Shown piece by piece: positions 1-5,932 of a stretch of 9,573 nucleotides of DNA (its first letter is position 1; every line of letters begins with the position of its first letter). Source of the stretch: Scatosoma sp045576335. Lineage in GTDB: Bacteria; Bacillota; Clostridia; Christensenellales; Borkfalkiaceae. The stretch is from NCBI GenBank assembly GCA_045576335.1, contig JAZNGH010000049.1:1-9573 (forward strand), written 5' to 3'. Made by a program: the position numbers and the translations under genes. A model generated the notes under the pieces. It did no database searches. It was given only the letters and a program-made list of their open reading frames with translations, and was not told where the DNA came from.

Positions 1-553
1 TATACGCTTTCGCAATCATATTTGCATTGATTGCTTGATTGCGTAAAAGCTCCACCCAACGCTCTTGCTCTTTGGCAAAATCTCTAATTTTATCTTTTAC
101 TTTTCGTTCCGTATAACCAAGCGCCAGCATTCGTTTATCTGCAACACACTCTAAAATTTCTTGTGGCAACATATCCACAAGGCACATGGTATTTTCTTGA
201 CGATTCGCAAAAGTATACTTCGTTTTTTCTACGTCAAACTGTATCGGAGCCTTTTGCGACAATTCTTCTTTATTCAGGATTTGATACATTCGGTAAAATT
301 CGCGCCAACGCTCTTTATCAGCTTCTGAAATATGTGGATCTGCAATAATTTTTTCCACTTTTTTTAATATGCTTTGATGATTTACGCTCAAAGGGTCGTA
401 TTTTGAATGCTTGATGAACTGTTTCTCTTTTTGCTCGTATGCCCATTGATAACGTTGCTCGCTGAAAAATTTCGCATTCGCCACCACACGCAAAGTTTTT
501 ATCCATTCAACTTGAATATATCTCAAATACCAATCCTTAGTCAAAAACCGCAT
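1..553 (-). CDS. DUF4085-family protein, 3' end missing (runs off left edge)
   Basis: An uninterrupted frame runs from the ATG at 553-551 to the window edge, giving 184 codons with no stop, so the C terminus is missing. The protein starts MRFLTKDWYLRYIQVEW, is rich in charged residues and Trp/Tyr, and has no signal peptide or membrane segment, so it is probably cytoplasmic. The N-terminal 'FTKxWY' style opening and a later segment like LPQEILECVADKRMLALG (about residues 133-150) resemble my memory of Firmicutes DUF4085 proteins, which have no known function. The assignment is from memory, not a search. No separate promoter lies between the ATG and the terminator hairpin at 576-599, only about 22 nt away, so expression probably depends on readthrough of that hairpin from the promoter at 803-831. 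The upstream ribosome binding site is weak (GTGGGG). Shorter ORFs overlapping this stretch are in wrong frames. Confidence 0.8.
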   Translation of the reverse strand, partial: MRFLTKDWYLRYIQVEWIKTLRVVANAKFFSEQRYQWAYEQKEKQFIKHSKYDPLSVNHQSILKKVEKIIADPHISEADKERWREFYRMYQILNKEELSQKAPIQFDVEKTKYTFANRQENTMCLVDMLPQEILECVADKRMLALGYTERKVKDKIRDFAKEQERWVELLRNQAINANMIAKAY

Positions 554-564
554 AAAAACCCCAC

Positions 565-796
565 AAAATAAAAAGATGCCGCCTCTTGCGAGACGGCATT
601 GTAGAATATACCCTCTCGACAAGCTACCACACTTCTTTTTTCGCCCACATCTTACCACAAAGGAATTTGTAAACGCGATCGGATATAACCCTACCAATGG
701 GATTATATCCTTTGCAGCAAATATTAAACTGTGGGCGTTCACGGATTATTCCGCTACAATTTGAGTATTAAAGTTACAAAAAAAGAAATGTGGTAT
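565..796 (-). ncRNA. Structured RNA leader or small RNA, possible transcription attenuator upstream of the DUF4085 gene
   Basis: A transcript from the promoter at 803-831 would start near 796 and end in the T-run below 575, about 230 nt. Visible pairings: a 16-bp closing stem between 779-794 and 626-641 with one G-U; an 8-bp stem CGCCCACA/TGTGGGCG (730-737 with 642-649); an inner hairpin GGATATAA..TTATATCC plus CCC/GGG (681-710); and a small CGGA-ATAA-TCCG hairpin inside a roughly 40-nt single-sided bulge. ATTGTAG (754-760) can also pair with CTACAAT (598-604) across the closing stem, a possible pseudoknot. Segment 614-623 can pair with 585-593, which would break the terminator, as an antiterminator would. 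The terminator lies about 22 nt before a start codon, as in riboswitches. A free-standing RNA such as 6S or raiA RNA is the alternative; I could not match any known class. No protein-coding frame is convincing here. Confidence 0.6.
571..599 (-). terminator. Intrinsic terminator at the end of the leader RNA
   Basis: Minus-strand hairpin ATGCCGTCTC-GCAA-GAGGCGGCAT (10 bp with one mismatch) followed by CTTTTTATTTT. It sits between the structured leader and the DUF4085 start codon and can be replaced by an alternative pairing of 585-593 with 614-623 (CTTG-U-CGAGA with TCTCGCAAG), consistent with conditional termination. Confidence 0.8.
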
Positions 797-802
797 GTTT
801 AT

Positions 803-831
803 ATTATACCCATTTCTTAAAATAAAGTCAA
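803..831 (-). promoter_or_regulatory. Sigma-A-type promoter of the leader RNA / DUF4085 gene
   Basis: On the minus strand TTGACT (826-831) and TATAAT (803-808) are separated by exactly 17 nt, close to the housekeeping consensus. Transcription would begin near 796. It lies just past the recombinase terminator, so this unit is separate from the mobile-element operon. Confidence 0.85.
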
Positions 832-850
832 TGCTTTTCAAAGCTCTTAT

Positions 851-881
851 AAAGAAAAAGCGGCTTGCTTTTGCAAACCGC
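851..881 (-). terminator. Intrinsic terminator of the recombinase operon
   Basis: Minus-strand hairpin GCGGTTTGC-AAAA-GCAAGCCGC (9 bp with one G-T pair) followed by TTTTTCTTT, starting 7 nt after the recombinase TGA codon. It insulates the leader RNA promoter from the recombinase operon. Confidence 0.9.
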
Positions 882-887
882 TATCAC

Positions 888-2873
888 TCATATAATTTCA
901 AAGTGTTTTAATGTTTCCTTAATTGCTTTTATCATTTTCTCCGACGGGTGTTGTCGGGGCTTTTTTAATTCTTCAACTGCATTTGGTGCATCATACATTG
1001 GCAAACCCAAGTCACGTTTTACTTCCGCAATATAAGCCGTATGAACTTTGAACCCGTAAGTTTCTTCAATATAATCTTGTATCATCTTATAGGTTACTTT
1101 TTCTTTAGGTTTATTTGCCTCTATACGTTGAGCAATCTTCTTTAATGAAAGTTCACCTTCCCTCTCTCCAAACTCGATTTTTACGTTGATTGTACTGTCA
1201 GGTTTTTTTTGGGAAAGTTGAACAAGAGTTTCGACACTCGACGGCTTGTTCAAAAAAATTTCATCTACTTCTTTTCCGTCTAACAGTATAGGAAAGGCGA
1301 ATTTTATTGACTTTAACGGGTAATCGCTTTTCCCTTCGGGATAGATATGTATCTCTTTGATTAACTCCGAAAGCAACTCTTTCCTATCTTCATCATTTAT
1401 TTTATCATAAATCTTAGAAAAATGCACCAATATTTGATATATGTTTTCAAAAGTTAATGATTTTTCTTCAATCGCGTGTTTTCTATAACGAGCATCATCA
1501 ATCTTTTCTTCTATCTCCGCGATTACGTCGTACATAGAATCAATTCTCGTCGTCATATCTTTTATTTTTCTATCTCTATATTTAGCATCTATTGGCAAGG
1601 TATCAAGTTCCGTTTCAAGTCGATTTTTATTCAGTTGGACCTCTTTCAGTTTTGCTTCATAATTTTTAATTTCTTCCACAATCTTATCTGCATCAACGTG
1701 AATACCAATACTACTTTTTACACCTTCAACAAATCTTTCGTCGTTTATAATTTGTTTTATAACGCCTATAACAAGCGGTTCGATATCCGTTTTCTTTAGA
1801 TTAGCGCTATAATCACAAAAGCCCCCTCGCTTCATTTTATTTCGGCTACAAGAATAATACATTACTTCCTTTTCCGTACCATCCTTTTTCGTCCATCTTA
1901 TTCTATTTGCATACATAGGACTTCCACACTTAGGACATTTCAATATTCCCGTAAGTAAATACGTGCGGTCTTTCCCTATTTTTGATGCTAATTTAATACC
2001 TGTTGCCACCCTTTTCTCCTTCGCCTTTTCCCAAAGTTCTTCGCTTACGATACCTTCGTGCATACCGTCAGTAAGAGAAAATTCTTTTTGATGCACGACG
2101 TGATACTCGTTTTTCTTTCCCTTTACTCGCTCGTGCTTTCTTCTGCCGTAAGCAATCTTTCCACAATAAACGGGATTATCTAATAAAATTTGTATAAAGT
2201 GTCCGCTAAAAACTTTTGCGTCGCTTTCCTTTCTTGGTCGCTTTGTTATGCCTTGCAAATTGAGATATTTTGCGATTCCCGTATACCCAATTTTCGTATT
2301 TACAAACATTTCGTAAATTGTTTTAACGATTTTAGCTTCTTCTTCATCAATTTGTAAAATTCCGTCTTTTATTGTATATCCGTATGGAGCAGGCCCGCCA
2401 TTCCATTTGCCTTGGCGAGCCTTTTCTCTACGTCCGTTCATCGTTTGTTCCAATATATTCTCTCTTTCAATTTCCGCAACTGCTGACAAAACCGAAATGA
2501 GTAATTTACCACTTGTTTGCGACGAATCAATCCCTTCTTCAATACATATTAAATTCACGTCATACGTTTGCAATAACGCCAACGAATTTAATATATCCGC
2601 CGCATTTCTACCAAAACGAGAAAGCTTATAAACGAGAACGTAATCTACCTCTTTACCATTTTCGATATCGGAAAGCATTCTCTTAAAAGCAGGACGACCT
2701 TCGATAGATTTACCCGACTTGCCTGCATCTTCGTAAGTTTCTAGAACTACCATTTCTTCTCGTTCCGCAAATCTTTTAAGACAATTCTTTTGCGCTTCAA
2801 GGCTATATCCGTCCACTTGCATTTCCGTACTAACGCGAGAATACAATAAACACTTTTTACCTTCTCTATTCAT
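888..2873 (-). CDS. Large serine recombinase (site-specific integrase/excisionase)
   Basis: 661 aa. It should cut and rejoin attP/attB or attL/attR through a phosphoserine link to integrate or excise the element. Residues 8-150 are the resolvase catalytic domain: YSRVST gives nucleophile Ser15 with Arg13, followed by DAGKSGKSIEGRP (about 49-61) and the arginine helix KLSRFGRN (83-90), with Ser where many relatives have Asp. Residues about 162-290 are the Recombinase domain beginning PYGYTI. A zinc ribbon follows with CPKC (313-316), Cys342 and Cys353, then a coiled coil (about 395-470). The last ~70 residues (from EKVTYKMIQDYIEE) form a separate helical tail. The ATG has a strong GAGGAGGGG ribosome binding site and overlaps the stop of a 52-aa ORF, so translation is probably coupled. 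A strong terminator follows. Length and domain order are normal for the family. Confidence 0.97.
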   Translation of the reverse strand: MNREGKKCLLYSRVSTEMQVDGYSLEAQKNCLKRFAEREEMVVLETYEDAGKSGKSIEGRPAFKRMLSDIENGKEVDYVLVYKLSRFGRNAADILNSLALLQTYDVNLICIEEGIDSSQTSGKLLISVLSAVAEIERENILEQTMNGRREKARQGKWNGGPAPYGYTIKDGILQIDEEEAKIVKTIYEMFVNTKIGYTGIAKYLNLQGITKRPRKESDAKVFSGHFIQILLDNPVYCGKIAYGRRKHERVKGKKNEYHVVHQKEFSLTDGMHEGIVSEELWEKAKEKRVATGIKLASKIGKDRTYLLTGILKCPKCGSPMYANRIRWTKKDGTEKEVMYYSCSRNKMKRGGFCDYSANLKKTDIEPLVIGVIKQIINDERFVEGVKSSIGIHVDADKIVEEIKNYEAKLKEVQLNKNRLETELDTLPIDAKYRDRKIKDMTTRIDSMYDVIAEIEEKIDDARYRKHAIEEKSLTFENIYQILVHFSKIYDKINDEDRKELLSELIKEIHIYPEGKSDYPLKSIKFAFPILLDGKEVDEIFLNKPSSVETLVQLSQKKPDSTINVKIEFGEREGELSLKKIAQRIEANKPKEKVTYKMIQDYIEETYGFKVHTAYIAEVKRDLGLPMYDAPNAVEELKKPRQHPSEKMIKAIKETLKHFEII

Positions 2874-3024
2874 ATTGCCCCTCCTCTTCCTTTTTGATTT
2901 CTTCTAATACGGCTGGACCGTATTTTTGCACCAAACGCGCTAATACTTTAATAAACGCGTTAAAATTTTCTTCATTTTCCTTTTTTTTATTTTCTTTTTT
3001 GTTTACATTATTTTGTTGTTCCAA
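2866..3024 (-). CDS. Small charged protein preceding and overlapping the recombinase gene
   Basis: A 52-aa frame bounded upstream by two TAA codons. The only usual start is TTG at 3024, two nucleotides after AAGGAG, unusually close, so the start is uncertain. The first half is very Lys/Glu/Asn-rich; the second half (FIKVLARLVQKYGPAVLEEI) looks like an amphipathic helix. Its TAG lies inside the first codons of the recombinase gene (8-nt overlap), suggesting translational coupling. I do not recognise a family; small genes in this position are known next to serine recombinases, and a role in regulating or assisting recombination would be a guess. The opposite-strand ORF over this region is rejected as a shadow of AT-rich DNA. 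Confidence 0.5.
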   Translation of the reverse strand: MEQQNNVNKKENKKKENEENFNAFIKVLARLVQKYGPAVLEEIKKEEEGQYE

Positions 3025-3131
3025 TTCTCCTTATTATTTTTGTGCATTACGTAGGTTGCTTCGCTTGGGATTTCTGTCTAATCACATTTTATTATTTAAT
3101 TTTCTTGCCTTATCCTTTTTCATTTTACCGA

Positions 3132-3221
3132 CTACTCTCCGTAACTACGCAGTTCCTTTAATTCCCTTTCATTATCCGTACTCTTAACGGAAAGATGAGT
3201 ACGGTTTGCCCTATCACACAT
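3132..3221 (-). CDS. Candidate 29-residue peptide in the recombinase operon
   Basis: ATG at 3221-3219 is preceded by AAGGAG with a 4-nt spacer, a good ribosome binding site, and the frame runs 29 codons to TAG at 3134-3132. The peptide begins MCDRANRTHL and ends KELRSYGE; it is hydrophilic with no recognisable motif. It lies 59 nt after the ribbon-helix-helix gene in the same transcript. The site supports translation, but the product could be a leader-type peptide or chance. A 13-codon ORF follows at 3123. Without homologues I cannot decide. Confidence 0.3.
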   Translation of the reverse strand: MCDRANRTHLSVKSTDNERELKELRSYGE

Positions 3222-3280
3222 TTTTCTCCTTATCAATTCCCGGCATTACGGGTGTGTTAAGCGCATAATGCGTTCCGCTG

Positions 3281-3499
3281 TTATTTGCTTTCCTTAAATT
3301 CTTCCAACAACCTTTGATATCCCATTCTAATCAAATCCACTTTTGGAATTCTCTTCTTCTTTAAAAAAGCAGTAATTTCGTCAAACTCTTTGACGGGAAG
3401 TCGCGTATTAAACTGCTTGGTTGCCTTATCACGCTCTTCCTTATGCACGATTTCATACTTAATTCTTGCCTTTTGTTTTGGCGTTAATTGTTTTTCCAT
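3281..3499 (-). CDS. Small ribbon-helix-helix type DNA-binding protein
   Basis: 72 aa. After a basic N terminus (KQLTPKQKARIKYE), residues about 28-66 fit a ribbon-helix-helix fold: a beta strand KQFNTRLP, helix A KEFDEITAFLKKKRI, a turn at Pro, then helix B VDLIRMGYQRLLEE. Such proteins dimerise and bind palindromic operators. GGAG lies 8 nt before the ATG and overlaps the stop region of tnpV 12 nt upstream, so the two are co-transcribed. Being in the operon controlled by the promoter at 3905-3933, whose spacer is a perfect palindrome, it is a natural candidate for an autorepressor that also sets recombinase levels; that is inference. A structural role in excision (Xis-like) is an alternative. 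Confidence 0.65.
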   Translation of the reverse strand: MEKQLTPKQKARIKYEIVHKEERDKATKQFNTRLPVKEFDEITAFLKKKRIPKVDLIRMGYQRLLEEFKESK

Positions 3500-3511
3500 T
3501 GTATTTTCTCC

Positions 3512-3874
3512 TTAAATATAAACTATTTCGCTTAAAATCTCTTCTTCAATCACTTGTTTCATAACGTTAATTCTTTTAACGTCTTCCAAGTAATTGCCCG
3601 TTCGACGATACTGTTCACTTTTAGAAAGTTTGTCCCACATAGCATCATACAAATCTTCTGCGGCTTTATCTACTCCGTGCAAGTATTCGGGCAAATGCCC
3701 TGCTAAACTTAACAATTTACCAAAGTTATGCTCTTCAATATACTGTTTTGCAAGCGTTCCATACTTGCCGTACACATGCTTTTTAGGTTTAACCGCTTGT
3801 TGATAGATTTTAATTTCTTCCACAGTCAACCCTTCGTTTCTTTCCGCTTTTTTAATGATTTCTTCTACGTTCAT
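3512..3874 (-). CDS. tnpV: TnpV-family transposon-encoded protein
   Basis: 120 aa from the ATG at 3874. The middle and end (YGKYGTLAKQYIEEHNFGKL, then a helical segment, ending EEEILSEIVYI) match my recollection of TnpV proteins of clostridial transposons and mobilizable elements, whose biochemical function is not established. The frame is open back to a GTG at 3922, but that codon lies inside the promoter spacer, upstream of the predicted transcription start near 3898, so it cannot be the start. Of the two downstream ATGs (3895 and 3874), 3874 has GAGAGGG four nucleotides before it and starts MNVEEIIKKAERN, so I prefer it. It is the first gene of the operon leading to the recombinase. No membrane segment or signal peptide. 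Confidence 0.75.
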   Translation of the reverse strand: MNVEEIIKKAERNEGLTVEEIKIYQQAVKPKKHVYGKYGTLAKQYIEEHNFGKLLSLAGHLPEYLHGVDKAAEDLYDAMWDKLSKSEQYRRTGNYLEDVKRINVMKQVIEEEILSEIVYI

Positions 3875-3904
3875 AAAACCCTCTCTTAAATTCATTGTAG
3901 CAAT

Positions 3905-3933
3905 ATTATACCGTGATATCACGAGATAGTCAA
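3905..3933 (-). promoter_or_regulatory. Promoter of the tnpV-recombinase operon with palindromic operator in its spacer
   Basis: TTGACT (3928-3933), 17-nt spacer, TATAAT (3905-3910) on the minus strand; start predicted near 3898. The spacer contains the perfect 12-bp palindrome CGTGATATCACG at 3912-3923. A dimeric repressor bound there would block RNA polymerase. No terminator separates it from the mobilization operon upstream, so some readthrough from that operon is possible. Confidence 0.8.
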
Positions 3934-3963
3934 GCTATTTTATATTCTTTTGAGAAAATAGTT

Positions 3964-4509
3964 TTATCTTAATAGTAAAAGTGCCATTGCAATACTTTGC
4001 GCAAATAGAAGTATCGGCGTAGCCCAAAACATAAACCTTCTAAAACCGCCTTCCACTTGCATTTCTTCGCGTTGCTTTTGAATTTCTTTTACAGTTGTTT
4101 TGAGTTCTTCCTTAACCTCTTTCACACTTTCATCCACCGCTTTTTTAGCGTAGTCTTGCACGTCATTTACTGAACGAGTAATCTCGTTTTTTATGGTTTG
4201 ACTTATTTCCGTCTTGAACTGACGTTCCTCCCTCGCTACTTCCCGAAACTCGTCCACCGTCGCCGTTACTAATCGAGTCATTCTTCTCATCTCGTACTCG
4301 TTGTTCTCTTTTAGCGATTTCACTTCGTCCGTCAAGCCCTTGACGAGCGTATTCTGATTCTTGATTAAGCCGTTGCAGTTCACGCTCGATTTCGCTAATG
4401 CTTCTCGAAGTAGTTGGTTGTCCGTCATATCCTTGTACGCATCCGTACGTTTCTCTATTTCCGATAACGGAGTTGCTTGTTCCCCCGTATCTATTCTTGT
4501 TAATGCCAT
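3964..4509 (-). CDS. MobB-like accessory mobilization protein, coiled coil with C-terminal membrane anchor
   Basis: 181 aa. Residues about 40-150 are a long charged helical stretch typical of a coiled coil (repeated KEVKEELKTTVKEIQKQ-type sequence); residues about 158-180 (FMFWATPILLFAQSIAMALLLL) form a single hydrophobic segment at the very C terminus. This layout suggests a cytoplasmic rod tethered to the membrane. The first 116 codons lie inside the 3' part of the relaxase gene in another frame. A good ribosome binding site (AAAGGAG, 8 nt before the ATG), long open frame and sensible protein argue it is real. By analogy with MobB/MbeB of RSF1010 and ColE1, nested in mobA, it may help dock the relaxosome to a helper's coupling protein. 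The analogy is positional and structural, not sequence-based. Confidence 0.75.
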   Translation of the reverse strand: MALTRIDTGEQATPLSEIEKRTDAYKDMTDNQLLREALAKSSVNCNGLIKNQNTLVKGLTDEVKSLKENNEYEMRRMTRLVTATVDEFREVAREERQFKTEISQTIKNEITRSVNDVQDYAKKAVDESVKEVKEELKTTVKEIQKQREEMQVEGGFRRFMFWATPILLFAQSIAMALLLLR

Positions 4510-5233
4510 TTAATATCTCCTTTTTAGTATAATTTTCTCCGAGTTTAACCCCACGGATAGGCTTTTTCTTTTTAGGGTGCAAATATGAATATTTAGTTTT
4601 CGTTCTATTAAGCGTTACGCCGTAAAGGAAAAGATGCGCAATAAACTCTTCTTCCGATAAAGCCGTTTGCTTGGCTTCTTCGATAACTTCGCGCAGTTCT
4701 TCCTTCCAACTCGTTCCACCTTTAAGAATAATGTGTTGTTCTTCGGCGGTGCGGTTGTTCTTTGCTTTTTTGCGAAAGTCTATCTCTGAAAAGCCCATTT
4801 CTTTGCCCAATCGGTTTGCTTCGTCTTTCATATCGGTATAATCTTTTCTTGTTATGTGCAGTTTTTTGCCCGTAACGGGATGAACAGCGTTTACGACGAT
4901 ATGACTATGTACCGTGTCCGTATCCGTATGCGTAGCAATCACGCACTCGCAATCGTGAAAAAGTATAGCCGTTAATTCTTCGGCGTAAATATGCGCTTCT
5001 TGTGGTGAAACTTTATCTTTTCTATCACAAGATAATTTGAAATGATAATATTTACGCTCTTCAAACTTTTCGCCTTTTCCAAACCGCTTTGCCGTCTCTT
5101 CAAACTGCTTAGCATAATCTTCGTCTTCAAATAAGTTTCGTACCGATACAAATTCAGCCTTGTTTTTATCCGTCACGTAAGCCATAACTTTTTGTGGCGT
5201 ACTTTTGCTTGACTGACATTTAAGAAGTGTCAT
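4163..5233 (-). CDS. mobA: MobA/VirD2-type relaxase (mobilization nuclease)
   Basis: 356 aa. Nicks one strand at oriT, stays covalently bound to the 5' end through a tyrosine and pilots it into the recipient. The metal-binding motif is clear: HTDTDTVHSH (His102, His109, His111) followed by IVVNAV, as in MOBP relaxases of the Relaxase family. Tyr19 in VMAYVTDKNK is the likely catalytic tyrosine. The C-terminal ~110 residues (from about 242) are hydrophilic and low in complexity, and their DNA also encodes the MobB-like protein in another frame, so this tail is probably under dual constraint. The ATG has GGAGGTGG upstream and shares one base with the mobC stop (TAATG), indicating coupling. It is short for a relaxase, with no added primase or helicase domain. 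The candidate oriT lies just upstream of mobC. Confidence 0.93.
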   Translation of the reverse strand: MTLLKCQSSKSTPQKVMAYVTDKNKAEFVSVRNLFEDEDYAKQFEETAKRFGKGEKFEERKYYHFKLSCDRKDKVSPQEAHIYAEELTAILFHDCECVIATHTDTDTVHSHIVVNAVHPVTGKKLHITRKDYTDMKDEANRLGKEMGFSEIDFRKKAKNNRTAEEQHIILKGGTSWKEELREVIEEAKQTALSEEEFIAHLFLYGVTLNRTKTKYSYLHPKKKKPIRGVKLGENYTKKEILNGINKNRYGGTSNSVIGNRETYGCVQGYDGQPTTSRSISEIERELQRLNQESEYARQGLDGRSEIAKREQRVRDEKNDSISNGDGGRVSGSSEGGTSVQDGNKSNHKKRDYSFSK

Positions 5234-5571
5234 TATCCACCTCCAATCATATCCGAAAGTTTCTTATATAAAGACTTGCACTCTTTGATAGCGCTGAGCA
5301 ATTCGTCTTGTGTTGCTCGACCAAAATAATTATTTTTTACCACTTGGTTAAGATTATTTCCTTGCCGTTTAAGCTCAGATAAAATCTCGTTGCCGTTGCC
5401 GATATAAATAATAGGCTTGTCCACAAGTGCGTGTATAAGATAATCCGTTTTGCTTTGTCCGCTTAATTTAATTTTTCTTTCAATCGTTTCCTTTTCCGTC
5501 TCCGACACCCTAAACGAATAGGAATAAGGACGATTCCGGTTTGCCTTTTTCTTCTTAATTTTTTCTATAAT
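5233..5571 (-). CDS. mobC: MobC-like relaxosome accessory protein, probably starting at a non-canonical ATT
   Basis: The motif ELKRQGNNLNQVVKN matches the MobC signature (GNNLNQ); such proteins bind oriT and help the relaxase melt and nick it. The first standard start is GTG at 5508 (91 aa), but it has no ribosome binding site and would remove the segment PYSYSFRVSETEKE, which looks like the first strand and helix of a ribbon-helix-helix DNA-binding domain. The frame stays open 21 codons further, and a perfect AGGAGG (5577-5582) sits 5 nt before ATT at 5571-5569; a TAG lies just upstream, and no ATG, GTG or TTG exists in the extension. I therefore annotate 112 aa from ATT. An ATA start at the next codon, or a sequencing error, is possible. 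The stop overlaps the relaxase start. Confidence 0.85.
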   Translation of the reverse strand: MIEKIKKKKANRNRPYSYSFRVSETEKETIERKIKLSGQSKTDYLIHALVDKPIIYIGNGNEILSELKRQGNNLNQVVKNNYFGRATQDELLSAIKECKSLYKKLSDMIGGG

Positions 5572-5613
5572 GTTTTCCTCCTACTTTGTTTTTTTTGCCG
5601 ACGTAAAGGGGCT

Positions 5614-5758
5614 TGGGGGAAGAACTTCCACCAACGAGGCGAGCATTTTGCTCGGTAAGTGGCGTGCCACTTGCGTACCTCGCTATCCGACAAGCGAAGA
5701 TACTAATCCCTTAAATTTTAGAGTCGTAAGCCTGACGACGGCTTGCAGTTTTTACGAC
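5614..5758. other. oriT: Candidate origin of transfer (oriT)
   Basis: Just upstream of mobC lie several inverted repeats: TGGGGGAAG/CTTCCACCA (5614-5633, one mismatch), CGAGC-ATTTT-GCTCG (5640-5654), the perfect AAGTGGC-GT-GCCACTT (5657-5672), and GTCGTAA/TTACGAC (5723-5758) with inner AAGCC/GGCTT. GCGAG (5639-5643) and CTCGC (5679-5683) enclose the central hairpin, and TATCCGAC (5684-5691) follows directly on the plus strand. In RP4 an inverted repeat is likewise followed directly by the CTATCCTG nick region, so the nick may lie near 5690 on the plus strand. The resemblance is partial (TATCCGA, not TATCCTG). Confidence 0.55.
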
Positions 5759-5788
5759 CACGCCGAAGTTTTAAGTCTATCGGTAAGA

Positions 5789-5818
5789 CTAAAAATTGTG
5801 CATTTTAATCACCTCCTT
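5789..5818 (-). promoter_or_regulatory. Very strong Shine-Dalgarno with a four-codon ORF (possible leader peptide)
   Basis: AAGGAGGTGAT (5808-5818) is complementary over 11 nt to the typical 3' end of bacterial 16S rRNA, the best ribosome binding site in the window. Eight nucleotides after GGAGG comes ATG (5803-5801), then CAC AAT TTT TAG, giving MHNF. An inverted repeat (5769-5794) overlaps the stop. It lies about 220 nt upstream of mobC. It may be a leader ORF controlling the mobilization operon, a remnant of a lost gene, or a ribosome landing or RNA-protection site. Confidence 0.45.
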
Positions 5819-5932
5819 ATCTTTTTTTATCAAGCGGCGAAAACGCCGAAAATATTCCGAAGAATTTTTATCCCCATATATCCAAGGACACGAAAATTAG
5901 AAAGTACACGGCATCCTCCTAAAAAAGGGGAC

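Noticed and set aside
318..506. 62-codon minus-strand ORF
   Set aside because: It is out of frame within the DUF4085-like gene, whose own frame is open across the whole stretch.
576..764. 62-codon plus-strand ORF
   Set aside because: It is antisense to the structured leader, and starts within the terminator hairpin.
3080..3123. Two short frames around a TGA (MKKDKARKLNNKM, TGA, LDRNPKRSN...) suggesting TGA recoding
   Set aside because: The recombinase gene in the same transcript ends at TGA, so TGA is a normal stop; no recoding signal is visible.
2894..3187. 97-codon plus-strand ORF rich in Phe and Leu
   Set aside because: It is antisense to an A-rich minus-strand region holding small ORFs of the recombinase operon; the hydrophobicity is a by-product of T-rich DNA.
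5808..5818. Plus-strand ATCACCTCCTT resembling the 3' end of 16S rRNA
   Set aside because: No other rRNA sequence is nearby; it is simply the complement of a strong minus-strand Shine-Dalgarno.
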